Positions 1 through 9,900 of a DNA stretch of 64,000 nt are shown here, piece by piece. The stretch comes from Plebeiibacterium marinum. Lineage in GTDB: Bacteria; Bacteroidota; Bacteroidia; Bacteroidales; Marinilabiliaceae. The position numbers and the translations under genes were made by a program. Within the stretch, counting starts at the first letter, position 1. Each line of letters begins with the position of its first letter. Under the pieces are notes generated by a model that searched no databases, was not told the DNA's origin, and saw nothing but the letters and a program-made list of their open reading frames with translations. Location: contig NZ_JAPDPI010000022.1 of the NCBI RefSeq assembly GCF_026013615.1, forward strand, positions 1 through 64,000, given 5' to 3'.

Positions 1-28
1 TTTGACTTATTTAGAATTTTATATCTAG

Positions 29-78
29 AAAAATACTATTCTCTGAAAACAATTAATTCTCAAAGAATAGTACTTTTT
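29..78. terminator. Hairpin with A/T-flanked stem, probable terminator
   Basis: AAAAATACTATTCT pairs with AGAATAGTAcTTTTT across a loop of about 20 bases, with one bulged C. The flanking A and T runs allow termination in either direction. It probably serves a gene left of the window, because the minus-strand operon to the right has its own terminator. Confidence 0.55.
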
Positions 79-140
79 CAGGTCTGACTATTTATAAGTC
101 GTTTTTTGTTTTATTTTGACAGGCTGGAGTTAGGGAAAAT

Positions 141-182
141 AAAAAGCGGCTTTAAGAAAAACATAACTTAAAGCCGCTTTTT
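141..182 (-). terminator. Intrinsic terminator of the DUF5723 operon
   Basis: A perfect 16-bp stem (AAAAAGCGGCTTTAAG / CTTAAAGCCGCTTTTT) lies just past the stop of the minus-strand DUF5723 gene. A T-run follows it on the minus strand. The symmetric A/T flanks may also stop plus-strand transcripts. Confidence 0.85.
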
Positions 183-202
183 ATTAAATTATTCTGAATT
201 GA

Positions 203-1639
203 TTACCTGTGCGCAATCATCGATTTGTTTTTAAATCCTTTTGCCCCAAAAACAAAGTTAATACCAGTCATTAAAGAAAATGATTCCATATGTAAGGGAG
301 CAGGATAGCTTGTTCCATCATCTTCAATAGTATGGTATTTAAAAGGAATGTGGTCGGCAACAATGTAAAACTGTATTGGTCCGCCTTTTAATGCCAGCGC
401 TAAACCAATAGCACTGGAACCGTTAATTTCCTTGTTGTAATTGATACTTGCTGTAACAAAACTGTAAGGATTGAAATTAGCCGACAGGTTAAACTCCTGG
501 CGGAAATTGTATTTTTCAAAGGTGCTTCGCGACAATAATCCAAGGCTTACAGCGTGGTTTACTTTATATTGCCCCCCAATGTACAATGACGGGGTTAGTC
601 CGGTTGAGAATTTCTTATTGCCGGTTTCACCCTGTAGTACATCTGTAATTGAGTCCATTTCGTTCTCAAACATTTCGCCAATGCTGTCAAGGGTTAAAAC
701 ACCCACGTCTGCACCAGTAAATTTATATTCCCCGCTAAAGGATTGTGAATGTAAATCTTCTTTCCATTTGATGAACCCAAGGTTGTTTAATGCTGCCGAA
801 AAAACGATTTTGTCGCTATAGGCATAAACTCCTCCCAGGTCAAAAGCAATACCGCTGTTTTTAAATCCTGAGCCATATTTGCTATTGTATTCGCTGTCTT
901 CTAAATCCTGGAATTCAACATTGTCGGCAAAGCCATCTTCTCCTTCTTCCACTTCAAGAGGAGCCGATGCGTATATATTTCCTTTTACATTAAGAGTGTA
1001 TTCTTCCAGTCCTGTTTTGATAACAAAATTATCTATTTCAGATAATGAGGCCACTTGTCCGAATAAAGGTTTAACGTGGATACCAACTGTTAACTTTTCG
1101 TCAATTTTATGGGCGTAACCTAATGATATTTCTTTGTAGGCCATAAGCTTTTCCCCGGTTCTTGACAGGTCAAGTGTGGTATTTACCGGAAGCCCTTTGT
1201 CTGCTATCTCAAAAAAGTCGCTGGCTATATTGATCCTGGCGCTTATTTTTTCAGCAAAAGAAAAGGTAAAATACCCTCTTTCCCCGGTCCTGAATCCAAA
1301 ACCGATAGGGGCTATGCTTATTTCTGATGAGAGTGCACTTGATTTCCCAATACTGGTGTATAAATCGTCATAGTTAAACGATTTGTCAATAGGCGTAACC
1401 CACTGGCCGTTTTGTTTTTGTAATAAATCTTCGGCAGCCAGGTCGGTGTGGATGCCGGCATAAACACTTGGTATAGAAATATAAGTGTTGGCGCGGGGCA
1501 TCATGGCCGGGTTGCTGATGTTAACCTGTGGGAGGCATTCTAAATAATATGTGGATAAAGGGCTCTGGGCGCTTAGGTTTACACCATATAACAAAGTGGC
1601 AAAAACAATAACAGCGCGTATATATTTATTAAAAATCAT
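203..1639 (-). CDS. DUF5723 family outer-membrane protein
   Basis: 478 aa. A signal peptide (hydrophobic stretch ending LSAQS) is followed by a beta-rich body with repeated amphipathic strands typical of DUF5723 proteins, such as an N-terminal NPAMMPRANTYISIP segment and GGVYAYSDKIVFSAALNNLG. These features suggest a PorV/FadL-like beta-barrel in the outer membrane; no enzymatic motif is seen. It is the last gene of a three-gene minus-strand operon behind a PD40 protein and a lipoprotein, with a 24-bp gap to the lipoprotein gene, and an intrinsic terminator follows it. Family assignment comes from sequence character and context. The specific role, possibly surface assembly or cargo export, is unknown. 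Confidence 0.75.
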   Translation of the reverse strand: MIFNKYIRAVIVFATLLYGVNLSAQSPLSTYYLECLPQVNISNPAMMPRANTYISIPSVYAGIHTDLAAEDLLQKQNGQWVTPIDKSFNYDDLYTSIGKSSALSSEISIAPIGFGFRTGERGYFTFSFAEKISARINIASDFFEIADKGLPVNTTLDLSRTGEKLMAYKEISLGYAHKIDEKLTVGIHVKPLFGQVASLSEIDNFVIKTGLEEYTLNVKGNIYASAPLEVEEGEDGFADNVEFQDLEDSEYNSKYGSGFKNSGIAFDLGGVYAYSDKIVFSAALNNLGFIKWKEDLHSQSFSGEYKFTGADVGVLTLDSIGEMFENEMDSITDVLQGETGNKKFSTGLTPSLYIGGQYKVNHAVSLGLLSRSTFEKYNFRQEFNLSANFNPYSFVTASINYNKEINGSSAIGLALALKGGPIQFYIVADHIPFKYHTIEDDGTSYPAPLHMESFSLMTGINFVFGAKGFKNKSMIAHR

Positions 1640-1663
1640 CTTCTTATTCTTAAATTGTTAACA

Positions 1664-3412
1664 TTACTCTATATTGCCTTTTGCTTCCATTGAAATGGAG
1701 ATGTCGCAATAGTTATCTTCCCGTATACGAACCAGTTTTTCACCATTTTCTGAGGTGGCAGATAATGTTTCTACAAATATGTACATCACTTCAGAATCCC
1801 TGAAAAGCTCCATTTGTTCCTGGGAAAGCTGTGCTGAAAAGCTGCTTGCTGATAGTTTGGTAACTATACCATTTGCATCAACTTCCGGTCCGGCAATGCT
1901 TACCGGGGTATCAAATAATTTGTCAACAATGTTATAGTTTGCATCCCTGAAAGATACTTGCATCATGATGTCAAATGGAATTCCATTGCTCATATTCAGA
2001 TGGATGGTTGCTTCTTCAAAGTTTTCGGTGAAGTCATCGTCCTCTCCTTCACCAACTTCTTCAACGTAATTAAAATCAACGGTATCGGTGCGGGCATATT
2101 GAGATGCTTTGAACCACAATGGTATTTTTATATTTACAGAAGCATTGACTTCACTTGTACGGCTGATAAAATAGGATTGAGAAGGATCTGAGCTGACAAT
2201 ATTGGTGGCAATTTCTCCAATAACCCGGTTGGGCTGAAATACACCCAGTTCCATTTCGAGGATATTTGAATTGTCGCCCGATATGACTTTGTTTGCCAAG
2301 GAAGGGGTGACAGGGTTGCCATAGGTTGCTGCTTCAACAGAGAATGTGTTGTCGTCTAATTCAAGCGTTTTGCTTGTTGATGAATAGGTATCTAAAAATG
2401 AAATCTCGTTGATGCTGGCTTCAAAAGGAACTCCAATTGTGCTGGATGTGTTCACGTCGATCCAAATATTCCCAAACTCAACCAGGCTGTTGATGTTCAT
2501 ATCCTCAAAAGCATCAAATTCAAGGTCGATACTTTCCGTGTCCATTGGGCGGGCATCAAAATATCCAAAAGCTACATCAGGCTCTATGTCTGTAATCAGG
2601 AAATTGACCTCTACAGGAGTTGGTATTGCAGGTGAAAGAGGGTCTATTTCAAGCGAAATGTTAGTAAACTCAATAACAACATTTACTATACCTGCCGGAT
2701 TGGCTTCGTCTTGTTGAAATTCTATTTCATACCCAGCCAGCGATTGTTGAAGCGAGTAAGTATTGTTGCCCGGAGTGCCATCAACGCTAAATGTTGTAGA
2801 TAAAATTTCTCCGTCTTTACTAACTTCAGGAAGTGATATTTTTACATCGGCCTGAAGTCCTGCCGGGGTGTTAATATTAAGGTTTAAATCTGCTCCAGAA
2901 ATAATCATGCGATCTAAACGGATGCCTTCATCCTCGCTCATGGTTATTGTTTCGGTATAGGTAACATCATCATATGGGATTAAGGCATTTGATGCTTTTA
3001 GTGTTGATTTTGAAGGTAATTCCACCGGGGTATAGTACCAGGAGTAATTCACATCAGATAATGTGTAAACATCATCTATTTCAAAAGGGTATTCCTCGCT
3101 GAATTCATAATACAGGTTTCCTTCGGCATCTTTTGTAATCCAGCCTTCTTCATCAACTTCTTCAAGAAAATCCTCTACTGAAATATGAAGGTTGCTAAGT
3201 GGTCCGGCAAACTCATACGTCCTGTTGGCTTCGTCTGCAATATCATCAACATTTATAGTGTCCTGTTCGCAGGAAGTAAGCATGCAAATGCCCGATAAGA
3301 ACACTGCGGTTATTAATTGATGCATTTTCAAATTAATAGATACAAGTTTATGTATCCAACTTCTTTTTTCAGGAAGTTTGTGTGTCATTTGATTTATCAT
3401 TTTAGTTTTCAT
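1664..3412 (-). CDS. Large putative surface lipoprotein of unknown family
   Basis: 582 aa. A lipobox-like segment (FLSGICMLTSCEQD) gives a predicted lipidated Cys near residue 48. The reading frame starts 29 codons before the Met that begins the hydrophobic segment (M30, MHQLITAVFL), so the true start may be at M30. The mature part is acidic and beta-rich, with repeated phrases about ideal or expected values (LEIDPLSPAIPTPVEVNF, LEFDAFEDMNINSLVEFGN), and looks like tandem beta-sandwich repeats. No catalytic motif is recognised. It lies 6 bp downstream of the PD40 gene and 24 bp upstream of the DUF5723 gene, so the three products probably act together at the outer membrane. I do not recognise the family. 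Confidence 0.7.
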   Translation of the reverse strand: MKTKMINQMTHKLPEKRSWIHKLVSINLKMHQLITAVFLSGICMLTSCEQDTINVDDIADEANRTYEFAGPLSNLHISVEDFLEEVDEEGWITKDAEGNLYYEFSEEYPFEIDDVYTLSDVNYSWYYTPVELPSKSTLKASNALIPYDDVTYTETITMSEDEGIRLDRMIISGADLNLNINTPAGLQADVKISLPEVSKDGEILSTTFSVDGTPGNNTYSLQQSLAGYEIEFQQDEANPAGIVNVVIEFTNISLEIDPLSPAIPTPVEVNFLITDIEPDVAFGYFDARPMDTESIDLEFDAFEDMNINSLVEFGNIWIDVNTSSTIGVPFEASINEISFLDTYSSTSKTLELDDNTFSVEAATYGNPVTPSLANKVISGDNSNILEMELGVFQPNRVIGEIATNIVSSDPSQSYFISRTSEVNASVNIKIPLWFKASQYARTDTVDFNYVEEVGEGEDDDFTENFEEATIHLNMSNGIPFDIMMQVSFRDANYNIVDKLFDTPVSIAGPEVDANGIVTKLSASSFSAQLSQEQMELFRDSEVMYIFVETLSATSENGEKLVRIREDNYCDISISMEAKGNIE

Positions 3413-3418
3413 TATTAA

Positions 3419-4306
3419 TTACTCGTTTACACTTATTGAATAAATGTCGTACCCGCCATTGCCACCATCTCTGTCTGAAGAAAATAAAATGATGTTGTCA
3501 CCAGGGTAGGGTTGAAAGAAAAGTTCGTTTGCCGGCGAATTGATCATGGATCCCATGTTTACAGGTTCGGTCCATGAGCCATCTTCGTTTTTAGTGGTTT
3601 TAAATATGTCGTAACCTCCCAGACTGTCGTGACCTTCTGATGAAAAGTACAGGGTGTTGCCATCCGGGGATATATATACAGCTTCCTCGTTGTATTTTGT
3701 GTTGATTACAGATCCCAGGTTCTGTAATCCGCTAAAACGGCCTGATCCGTTGTGCTTGCAAACCCAGATGTCTTTTTTTCCATGTCCACCCACTCTGTCT
3801 ATTACAACATAGGCCGATCCGTCTTCTGCGATAGAAATGCTCGATTCGCGATAGGCAACATGGTTGATGGCACCTTTGAGTATTTTCTTCTTCAGGACTT
3901 TGCCGTAGTTTATTTTTGCCGAGTTAAGGGAGCCGTTTTTTCTCTTCCCTTTATAGAAAAGAATCTTTTCGTTTTTGCTGTCTACACCAGCGATGCTAAT
4001 ATGAACCGATTTTTTGAATCCTTTGGTTGGATAAACCTGGATACTTGAATCGTTTGGTGCCCCTAGGCAATAATAGATTTTTTCGTTACCATGGGTGTTC
4101 ATCTTTTTACCCCTGGTAGAGGTAAAATACATTAATGAGTCCCAAGGGGTAACCAGAGCGGCATATTCGTTAGCGCTTGTGTTGATTGTTGGCCCCAGGT
4201 TTTGGGGATAATCCTTAAATGAGACCGTATTTTCTGTGCTGTTTTGGCTATAGGTTGCAGCTCCTGTTAAGGCCGTAATCAGGAATAGAGTAAAGAATTT
4301 TCTCAT
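3419..4306 (-). CDS. PD40 (WD40-like beta-propeller) repeat protein, exported
   Basis: 295 aa with a signal peptide (FLITALTGAATYSQN). It carries several PD40/TolB-type blades with the characteristic SPDGNTLYFSSEGHDSLGGYDIF and ILFSSDRDGGNGGYDIYSI phrases. The same repeats occur in OmpA-linked T9SS periplasmic proteins, but no OmpA domain is present, and the length fits about five blades, fewer than a full six- or seven-blade propeller. It is the first gene of the minus-strand operon, followed 6 bp later by the lipoprotein gene. A periplasmic or surface-scaffold binding role is inferred; the ligand is unknown. Confidence 0.8.
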   Translation of the reverse strand: MRKFFTLFLITALTGAATYSQNSTENTVSFKDYPQNLGPTINTSANEYAALVTPWDSLMYFTSTRGKKMNTHGNEKIYYCLGAPNDSSIQVYPTKGFKKSVHISIAGVDSKNEKILFYKGKRKNGSLNSAKINYGKVLKKKILKGAINHVAYRESSISIAEDGSAYVVIDRVGGHGKKDIWVCKHNGSGRFSGLQNLGSVINTKYNEEAVYISPDGNTLYFSSEGHDSLGGYDIFKTTKNEDGSWTEPVNMGSMINSPANELFFQPYPGDNIILFSSDRDGGNGGYDIYSISVNE

Positions 4307-4555
4307 GAGTTTTTATATTTTTTCTTTTTATGTGTGCAAAGAAACAGATTGCCTGTAAAATGTCAATTAATTTATAGTTAAATGTCGTGAAATGTACGCC
4401 GTGTAATTATAAAAGGTTTGAAAATTGTGATAAATAATAGCTTTTTTTACGCAAAGTAAATGTTAAGAATAAAATAGGGGAATGTTTGTGTACTTGTTTG
4501 GTCAAATATTTCGTTTGATTGGTCGATGTTTTTATGTGACATATATATAATTTGA

Positions 4556-4563
4556 TAATTTTG
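4556..4563 (+). promoter_or_regulatory. Candidate -7 element (TAATTTTG)
   Basis: This matches the Bacteroidota -7 consensus TAnnTTTG, about 35 bp upstream of the 66-codon remnant. No convincing -33 TTTG is found at normal spacing, so support is weak. Confidence 0.3.
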
Positions 4564-4597
4564 TTAGGAGTGATTAATGTGAGCTTTTCTAAACTAT

Positions 4598-4798
4598 ATG
4601 CGGAAAGATTATAAGAAATTTAGTGAATTTATAGATAGTGTTACTTTTACATTTGATCCTGAAATGGATGTTGGTGAGATTGAGCGAAAGATAAAAAGTC
4701 AGATACCTGAGCATACATTGCCAAATCAGTTCTATTACATAACAAATAATTATACCCGGGAGATTATATATGTTTCCGAAAGTATTACTGAATATTAA
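4598..4798 (+). pseudogene. Truncated N-terminus of a PAS-type regulator (66 codons)
   Basis: The 66-aa product ends in LPNQFYYITNNYTREIIYVSESITEY, then a stop. This resembles the first beta strands of the PAS-like sensor domain found at the N-terminus of Bacteroidota LuxR-type regulators, where a phrase like YVSPSI..LLGY continues into the domain. The frame stops exactly where the LGY continuation would be expected, and no HTH-encoding frame follows before the next gene. I therefore read it as a remnant of a larger regulator gene. The alternative is a genuine small protein. The next gene starts 58 bp downstream on the same strand. Confidence 0.5.
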
Positions 4799-4856
4799 AA
4801 ACACTGCACAATTGATGTTGGAATATGTGCAAAGTAGAAGATAAACTTTACAGGTT

Positions 4857-5591
4857 ATGAATATTTTATTTATACCAGGGAATTCGCAAAGTGTGGATTC
4901 TTTTTCAGAACAAATAGGTAGTTCATTATTTGATAAGCACCAATTAACTGTATTTGACTTAGAGGGTGAGGTAAATGCACTTGAAAATCCTGGTCCGATA
5001 TCATTTTTTTCTGATTTAAAGGAGCGTTTATTGGAGTTGCACAGGTTTAAAAAATTTGATTGTGTTGTGGGGCATTCCTGGGGAGGGCATTTAATTGCTG
5101 AAAGTGTTGCCCAAATGGAAGGGGTGAAAGGAATTGTGACTTTTGGAGCTCCATTTATAGCAAAGCCGCCTCGTATGGAAGATTCGTTTCTGCCTAATCC
5201 AGCAGTCCCTTTGTTTTTTACTAAAAATTTAAATGATGAGCAATTGGTGCAATTGGCAAAGGCTTGTTTGTATAATAAAGACTGGGTTCAACATATTTTT
5301 AATGGTATGAAGAAAAGTTCCGGGATAATTAGGGAATTAACCCCGGCGGCAATTTCTACAGGGAGTTATGTGGATGAGGTTGAGCAGGTGGCAAAGCTTA
5401 GTATTCCTATATGCATAGTTCATGGTGAAAAGGATGAAATGGTTAATGCTGACTATTACGGCACAATGGATATTCCTACATTATGGGGTGGCGAGGTGTT
5501 TCGTATTTCAGGTTCAGGACACTTTCCTCAGCTTGAAAACGCCGAAGAATTTAATAATTTGCTGGCTCGTTTTTTTGAAGACTTATGCTAA
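4857..5591 (+). CDS. Alpha/beta hydrolase
   Basis: 244 aa, no signal peptide, presumably cytoplasmic. The nucleophile elbow GHSWGG places Ser at residue 74. A late Asp in VHGEKDEMV and His in SGSGHFPQLENAEEF complete a classical catalytic triad. The N-terminal NILFIPGNS corresponds to the oxyanion-hole strand. The length is typical of small esterase or thioesterase-type hydrolases; the substrate cannot be deduced. It follows the regulator remnant on the same strand and converges on proline dehydrogenase across a bidirectional hairpin. Confidence 0.85.
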   Translation: MNILFIPGNSQSVDSFSEQIGSSLFDKHQLTVFDLEGEVNALENPGPISFFSDLKERLLELHRFKKFDCVVGHSWGGHLIAESVAQMEGVKGIVTFGAPFIAKPPRMEDSFLPNPAVPLFFTKNLNDEQLVQLAKACLYNKDWVQHIFNGMKKSSGIIRELTPAAISTGSYVDEVEQVAKLSIPICIVHGEKDEMVNADYYGTMDIPTLWGGEVFRISGSGHFPQLENAEEFNNLLARFFEDLC

Positions 5592-5614
5592 TACTGGTTT
5601 TGTAGAAAATAAAA

Positions 5615-5645
5615 ACGGACATTGTGTTTCCCCCACAATGCCCGT
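5615..5645. terminator. Hairpin between convergent genes
   Basis: ACGGaCATTGTG pairs with CACAATGcCCGT around a TTTCCCC loop (11 pairs, one mismatch). It lies between the convergent hydrolase and proline dehydrogenase genes. There is an A-run on the left side but no long T-run on the right, so it fits best as a terminator for the minus-strand gene. Confidence 0.6.
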
Positions 5646-5671
5646 CTCATAAACATAACCAATATATTAAC

Positions 5672-6589
5672 CTAACCTTTTACAAAAATAGATTTAATGA
5701 TGTGTTGTGCCATTTTGGGGTTTTCCTTCAGTCGCCTGGTTGAATAGCCAAACCAGTCCTTCCCATATGGAACATACACTCTCATTTCGTGTCCGTCTCC
5801 AACGATGCTGTTTCTTAATTCAGGAGTTACTCCATACAGCATTTGGAATTCGTACATATCTTTGGGCACATTGTATTTTTTTATTAATTCAAGTGCTCCT
5901 TTAACCAAAGCTTTGTCGTGTGTTGCGATACCTACGTAAACACCTTTAAAAAGTAGTTTTTCCAAAAGTTTTAAGTAGTTCTCGTTTATTTTTTTTGGAT
6001 CTTTGATTGCAATTTTTTCCGGCTCCACATAAATGCCTTTGCATAGTCTGAAATTCAATGGAGAATCCGGAGTGTGCAGATGCATCAAGTCATCAATGTC
6101 CTTGCTTGTTCTATGCAAGTAGGCTTGTAAAACCAGTCCTACGGTTTTAGGGAATTCGTGTTTTAGCCTTTTATACAGAGTCAGCTCCAGATCAACGCAT
6201 TCAGAATCTTCCATATCAATCCTCACAAAACTATTGTGCCTGGCAGCAAGTTCAACTATAGTGCGGATGTTTTGATAACATTTTTCCGGATCGAGCAATA
6301 GGCCGAAGCTGGTTGGTTTTAATGAATAATTGCCTTTAATGTTGGCATTTTCAAAAGCACCTATGATATGAAGATATTGATCGCGGTTTTTAGTCGCCTG
6401 ACTAAGGTTTGTGATAAACTCACCCAATAGGTCGATAGTTACCATAACGCCATGCTCATTTAAGCTTTTGGAAGCTGTGATGGCTTCTTCAATTGTTTCC
6501 CCTGCAATGTATTTTTTAGAAAAAACCCATACAAACTTCTTTGGGAAGTAGGGAACAACTGATGCTATTGCTTTATTTATCATATTCAT
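5672..6589 (-). CDS. Proline dehydrogenase (PRODH domain)
   Basis: 305 aa, the size of monofunctional bacterial PRODH. It would oxidise L-proline to 1-pyrroline-5-carboxylate with FAD. Diagnostic C-terminal signatures are present: YEFQMLYGV (FAD/substrate motif), then MRVYVPYGKDWFGYSTRRLKENP, whose paired arginines bind the proline carboxylate. The earlier VRIDMEDSE and the TLDLLGE-like VTIDLLGEF segments are barrel strands. No P5C dehydrogenase domain is fused and none lies nearby. A perfect 12-bp inverted repeat sits 22 bp upstream of the start and may be an operator or leader hairpin. Confidence 0.9.
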   Translation of the reverse strand: MNMINKAIASVVPYFPKKFVWVFSKKYIAGETIEEAITASKSLNEHGVMVTIDLLGEFITNLSQATKNRDQYLHIIGAFENANIKGNYSLKPTSFGLLLDPEKCYQNIRTIVELAARHNSFVRIDMEDSECVDLELTLYKRLKHEFPKTVGLVLQAYLHRTSKDIDDLMHLHTPDSPLNFRLCKGIYVEPEKIAIKDPKKINENYLKLLEKLLFKGVYVGIATHDKALVKGALELIKKYNVPKDMYEFQMLYGVTPELRNSIVGDGHEMRVYVPYGKDWFGYSTRRLKENPKMAQHIIKSIFVKG

Positions 6590-6610
6590 AAATTTACTTA
6601 CTAATAAAAT

Positions 6611-6638
6611 CTTACAAAATACAAGCGTATTTTGTAAG
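6611..6638. promoter_or_regulatory. Perfect 12-bp inverted repeat upstream of proline dehydrogenase
   Basis: CTTACAAAATAC-aagc-GTATTTTGTAAG lies in the 409-bp divergent region between proline dehydrogenase and the PKD protein, 22 bp from the proline dehydrogenase start. It could be a dimeric-repressor operator or a leader hairpin. The rest of this intergenic region is AT-rich, with no clear -7/-33 pair. Confidence 0.5.
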
Positions 6639-6998
6639 AATAGTAAATAACCAGACTGTTATTAACGATGTAAAATTCTACTTTTGGTGAAATATAAAAA
6701 ATGACGAATCTCATTAAAACCCTTGAAAATAGGGAGATGCTGATATAAATCATGTAATTAACATACGTTTACAAATGTGGGTTTGTAGTTAAAGTTAAAA
6801 TTGTAAGTAGTTTGTGGTGTGTATGTTGTTTGTTGATCATAATGTAGTTTGGAGGGAGTGTATTTGTCCATGTAAATATTTGCATTGTTTAAAGATGTTG
6901 ATCAAATATTTTTTTAAAACAATCTAAAAAAAATGTGTTTTCATCAAAACTATTTTTAAAATTCCTCGTTAAATGGCATAACACAAAACGAAACCAAG

Positions 6999-9900
6999 GT
7001 GAAAATTCAACACAACACAACAATACACCTGGTACTTTTTTTATTTTTGACATCCCTGCTTCCATCAAAAGTTTTGTCGCAGGACTGTTCGTATTTATCT
7101 AAGGCCAATGATATTGTGCCTAATGGTAAATGTGCTCCCGTTGATGTAGTGTGGGTAGTAACCTACCGGGGGGTTAATAATCAAGGAGCCAGTGTTCAGA
7201 TACAATATGATTGGGACGATGGAAACCCTGTTGAAGTAATAGATGCTTCAAACCCAGGGGTTGATCCCAAAGAGTGGCAAGCTACACATGCCCATACTTA
7301 TCCAAATACAGGAGATTTATGTAATTACCATCCAAGGGCAACCTTAGTTGTTAATGGAGTGGTATGTACGAGTTCTGTGCAGGAACAAATTGTAACAGTT
7401 TGGGATACTGACGACAGGAATGGAGGAGAGCTTGCAATTGATCCTCAGGTGTATCCGATATGTGTTGGTAATGGTGCCACTTTTCATTTTACGGATAATA
7501 GTCAGTGGAATTGTACTCCTCCGGATGAAAATGACGTTATTAATAATGAAGACAGGTGGATTCAGTGGATTTATGGAACGGGAGGAACTACTATAGTTGA
7601 TGCAGAAGTGGGTGGTGTAGTCAGGACTTATCCTTTTGCCGGGAGTATTGATCATGTTCCTGGTCCTATCGAAGGGCCAATAGCCCCATATAATACCACA
7701 ATGGATATAACAATCCCGGATCACCATCCGGTGGGTGCATTTTTTGAAGTTACTTTAAGGAATTGGAATGTTTGTAATCCCTATGATGAAAACTTAACGG
7801 ATGGCTTGCCTCCTGCGGATCCCTTAAACGGGGATTATCCTCCGGTTACTACTACTGCAATGGCATTGATTGTTCCGTTGCCCAAAGCAAATATAAATGC
7901 GGTTCCGGATGTATGTGTGTCTGACGCTGCTTTTATGTTGATTGCCGCAGATGGAGGTGGTCAGTGGAGCGGCCCTGGTATAACAGATGCCTGGAGCGGT
8001 ATGTTTGATCCAGGGACTGCCGGCCCGGGTACCCATACTATTACGTATAATATTACTGATGGGAATGGATGTTCGGATGTTGGGCAGGTGGATATTAATG
8101 TACTTGCAGGGCCTCAGGCTGGTATTCTGCAAGGAGGAACTACTAGTTTATGTCCCGGTATTTCCTTGTCGTTAGATGGAAATCCTACAGGAGGAGTTTC
8201 TCCATATACCCATTTGTGGAAAGGAGATATTGCTCCCCTGAATGATATTTCGGTTGTTGACCCGGTTTTTTCTACCAATACGGTGTCTTCATATGAGTTG
8301 ATATACAGGGTGGAGGATAATAATGGTTGTTTTGATGAAGATACGTTGGATTTAACTGTTGAAGAGGTAAGTATTTCGTTTGCGAATACTGCCTTAGAGC
8401 TCTGTAAGGGAGATGTGGTAACAATGGCACCCTCGCCAGGTGGGGGCTCCGGTAATTATGTTTTTCACCAGTGGACGGGAGCCCGCGTTGACAAGCTTTC
8501 GGATGTGAATATCCAGAATCCGCAATTTAGTGCCGATGAAGTGGGAACCTTTGTATATACTTACACCGTTAGGGATGCCGATGGTTGTGAGGATTCTGAT
8601 GATATTACGGTTGTAGTTTATGATCAGCCGGTTGCAAATGCTGGAATTGATATTGATCAATGTGGCTTGCAAACCTCATTGGCGGCAGTTCCGAGTGTGG
8701 GCAATGGTTTCTGGAAAGTAGTTAATGGTAGTGGGGTGTTGACCTTTTCTGATTTTAGTGCTCCGGATGCAATAGTAGTGTCAGATGTATATGGGAGTTA
8801 TGATTTAAGGTGGGTTGAAGATAATAATTCATGTAGCGATTCTGCAGATATTACGGTTTCTTTTACAGAGGTTCCTAATCCATCAGTTATGGCAGATAAA
8901 GATACCTGTGGTTTGTCGATGAAGTTGGTTGCCTATCCGCATATTGGTGTTGGACAGTGGATTAAATCAAGTGGCCCAGGTAGTGTGGTTTTTGATGATG
9001 TAGCAAATGACACCACAAATGTTTTGGTGGATGCGGCAGGAGCCTATGAGTTTACCTATTTTGAAGATAATGGTAATGGATGTGTAGGGGATGCTACGGT
9101 AAGTATTACTTTTTACCGGGTTCCGGAGGCAAATATAACGCCACCGCCGGCTATCCATTGTACGCCTTTTGAATTACAGTTTGAAAATTTATCGGTTAAT
9201 GCAGATAGTTATTACTGGGATTTTGGAAATGGAAATATTTCTGTTGAAGAGAGTCCTGTTCAGGTGTTTAGTAACAATACACCTAATCCGGTAACTTATG
9301 ATATAATGCTTATTGCCAATACGGTTGATGGATGTTCGGACACTATTGATGCATCTATAGAGATTGCTCCTGCACCTGTTTCGTATTTTGAAATGGATAA
9401 TTCAATAGGTTGTTCGCCTTTGGAAACGGATTTTACAAATAAATCGCAAGGGGCTACTTTTTATGAATGGGACTTTGGAGATGGGGCAGATAGTGAAACG
9501 TCAGAGCATGTATCTCATGTTTTTAACAATAAAGAAGTGTATACCCAGTCGTTTGGTGTGCAGTTGGTTGTTAAAAACGATTATAATTGTACCGATACTT
9601 CCAGATTATATACAACTGTGTATCCGTTGCAGGATTTTAATTTAGTAGCAGAACCGGATAGCGGATGCTCTCCTCTTAAAGTAAGCTTTGTGGCTGACGC
9701 CGGAGCCTTTAAGTATGAGTGGGATCTGGGGGATGGGAATCTTAATCAGGGCATTCATTTGTATACCAAAGTTTTTACAAATGACACAAAAGGAAAGGAA
9801 AGACATTCGGTAACATTGTATTCAACGTCTGTTTATGGTTGTGTGGATACAACAGAAACGGAAGTGGTGGTGTTACCTTCGCCAGGTGCAAATTTTGAGC

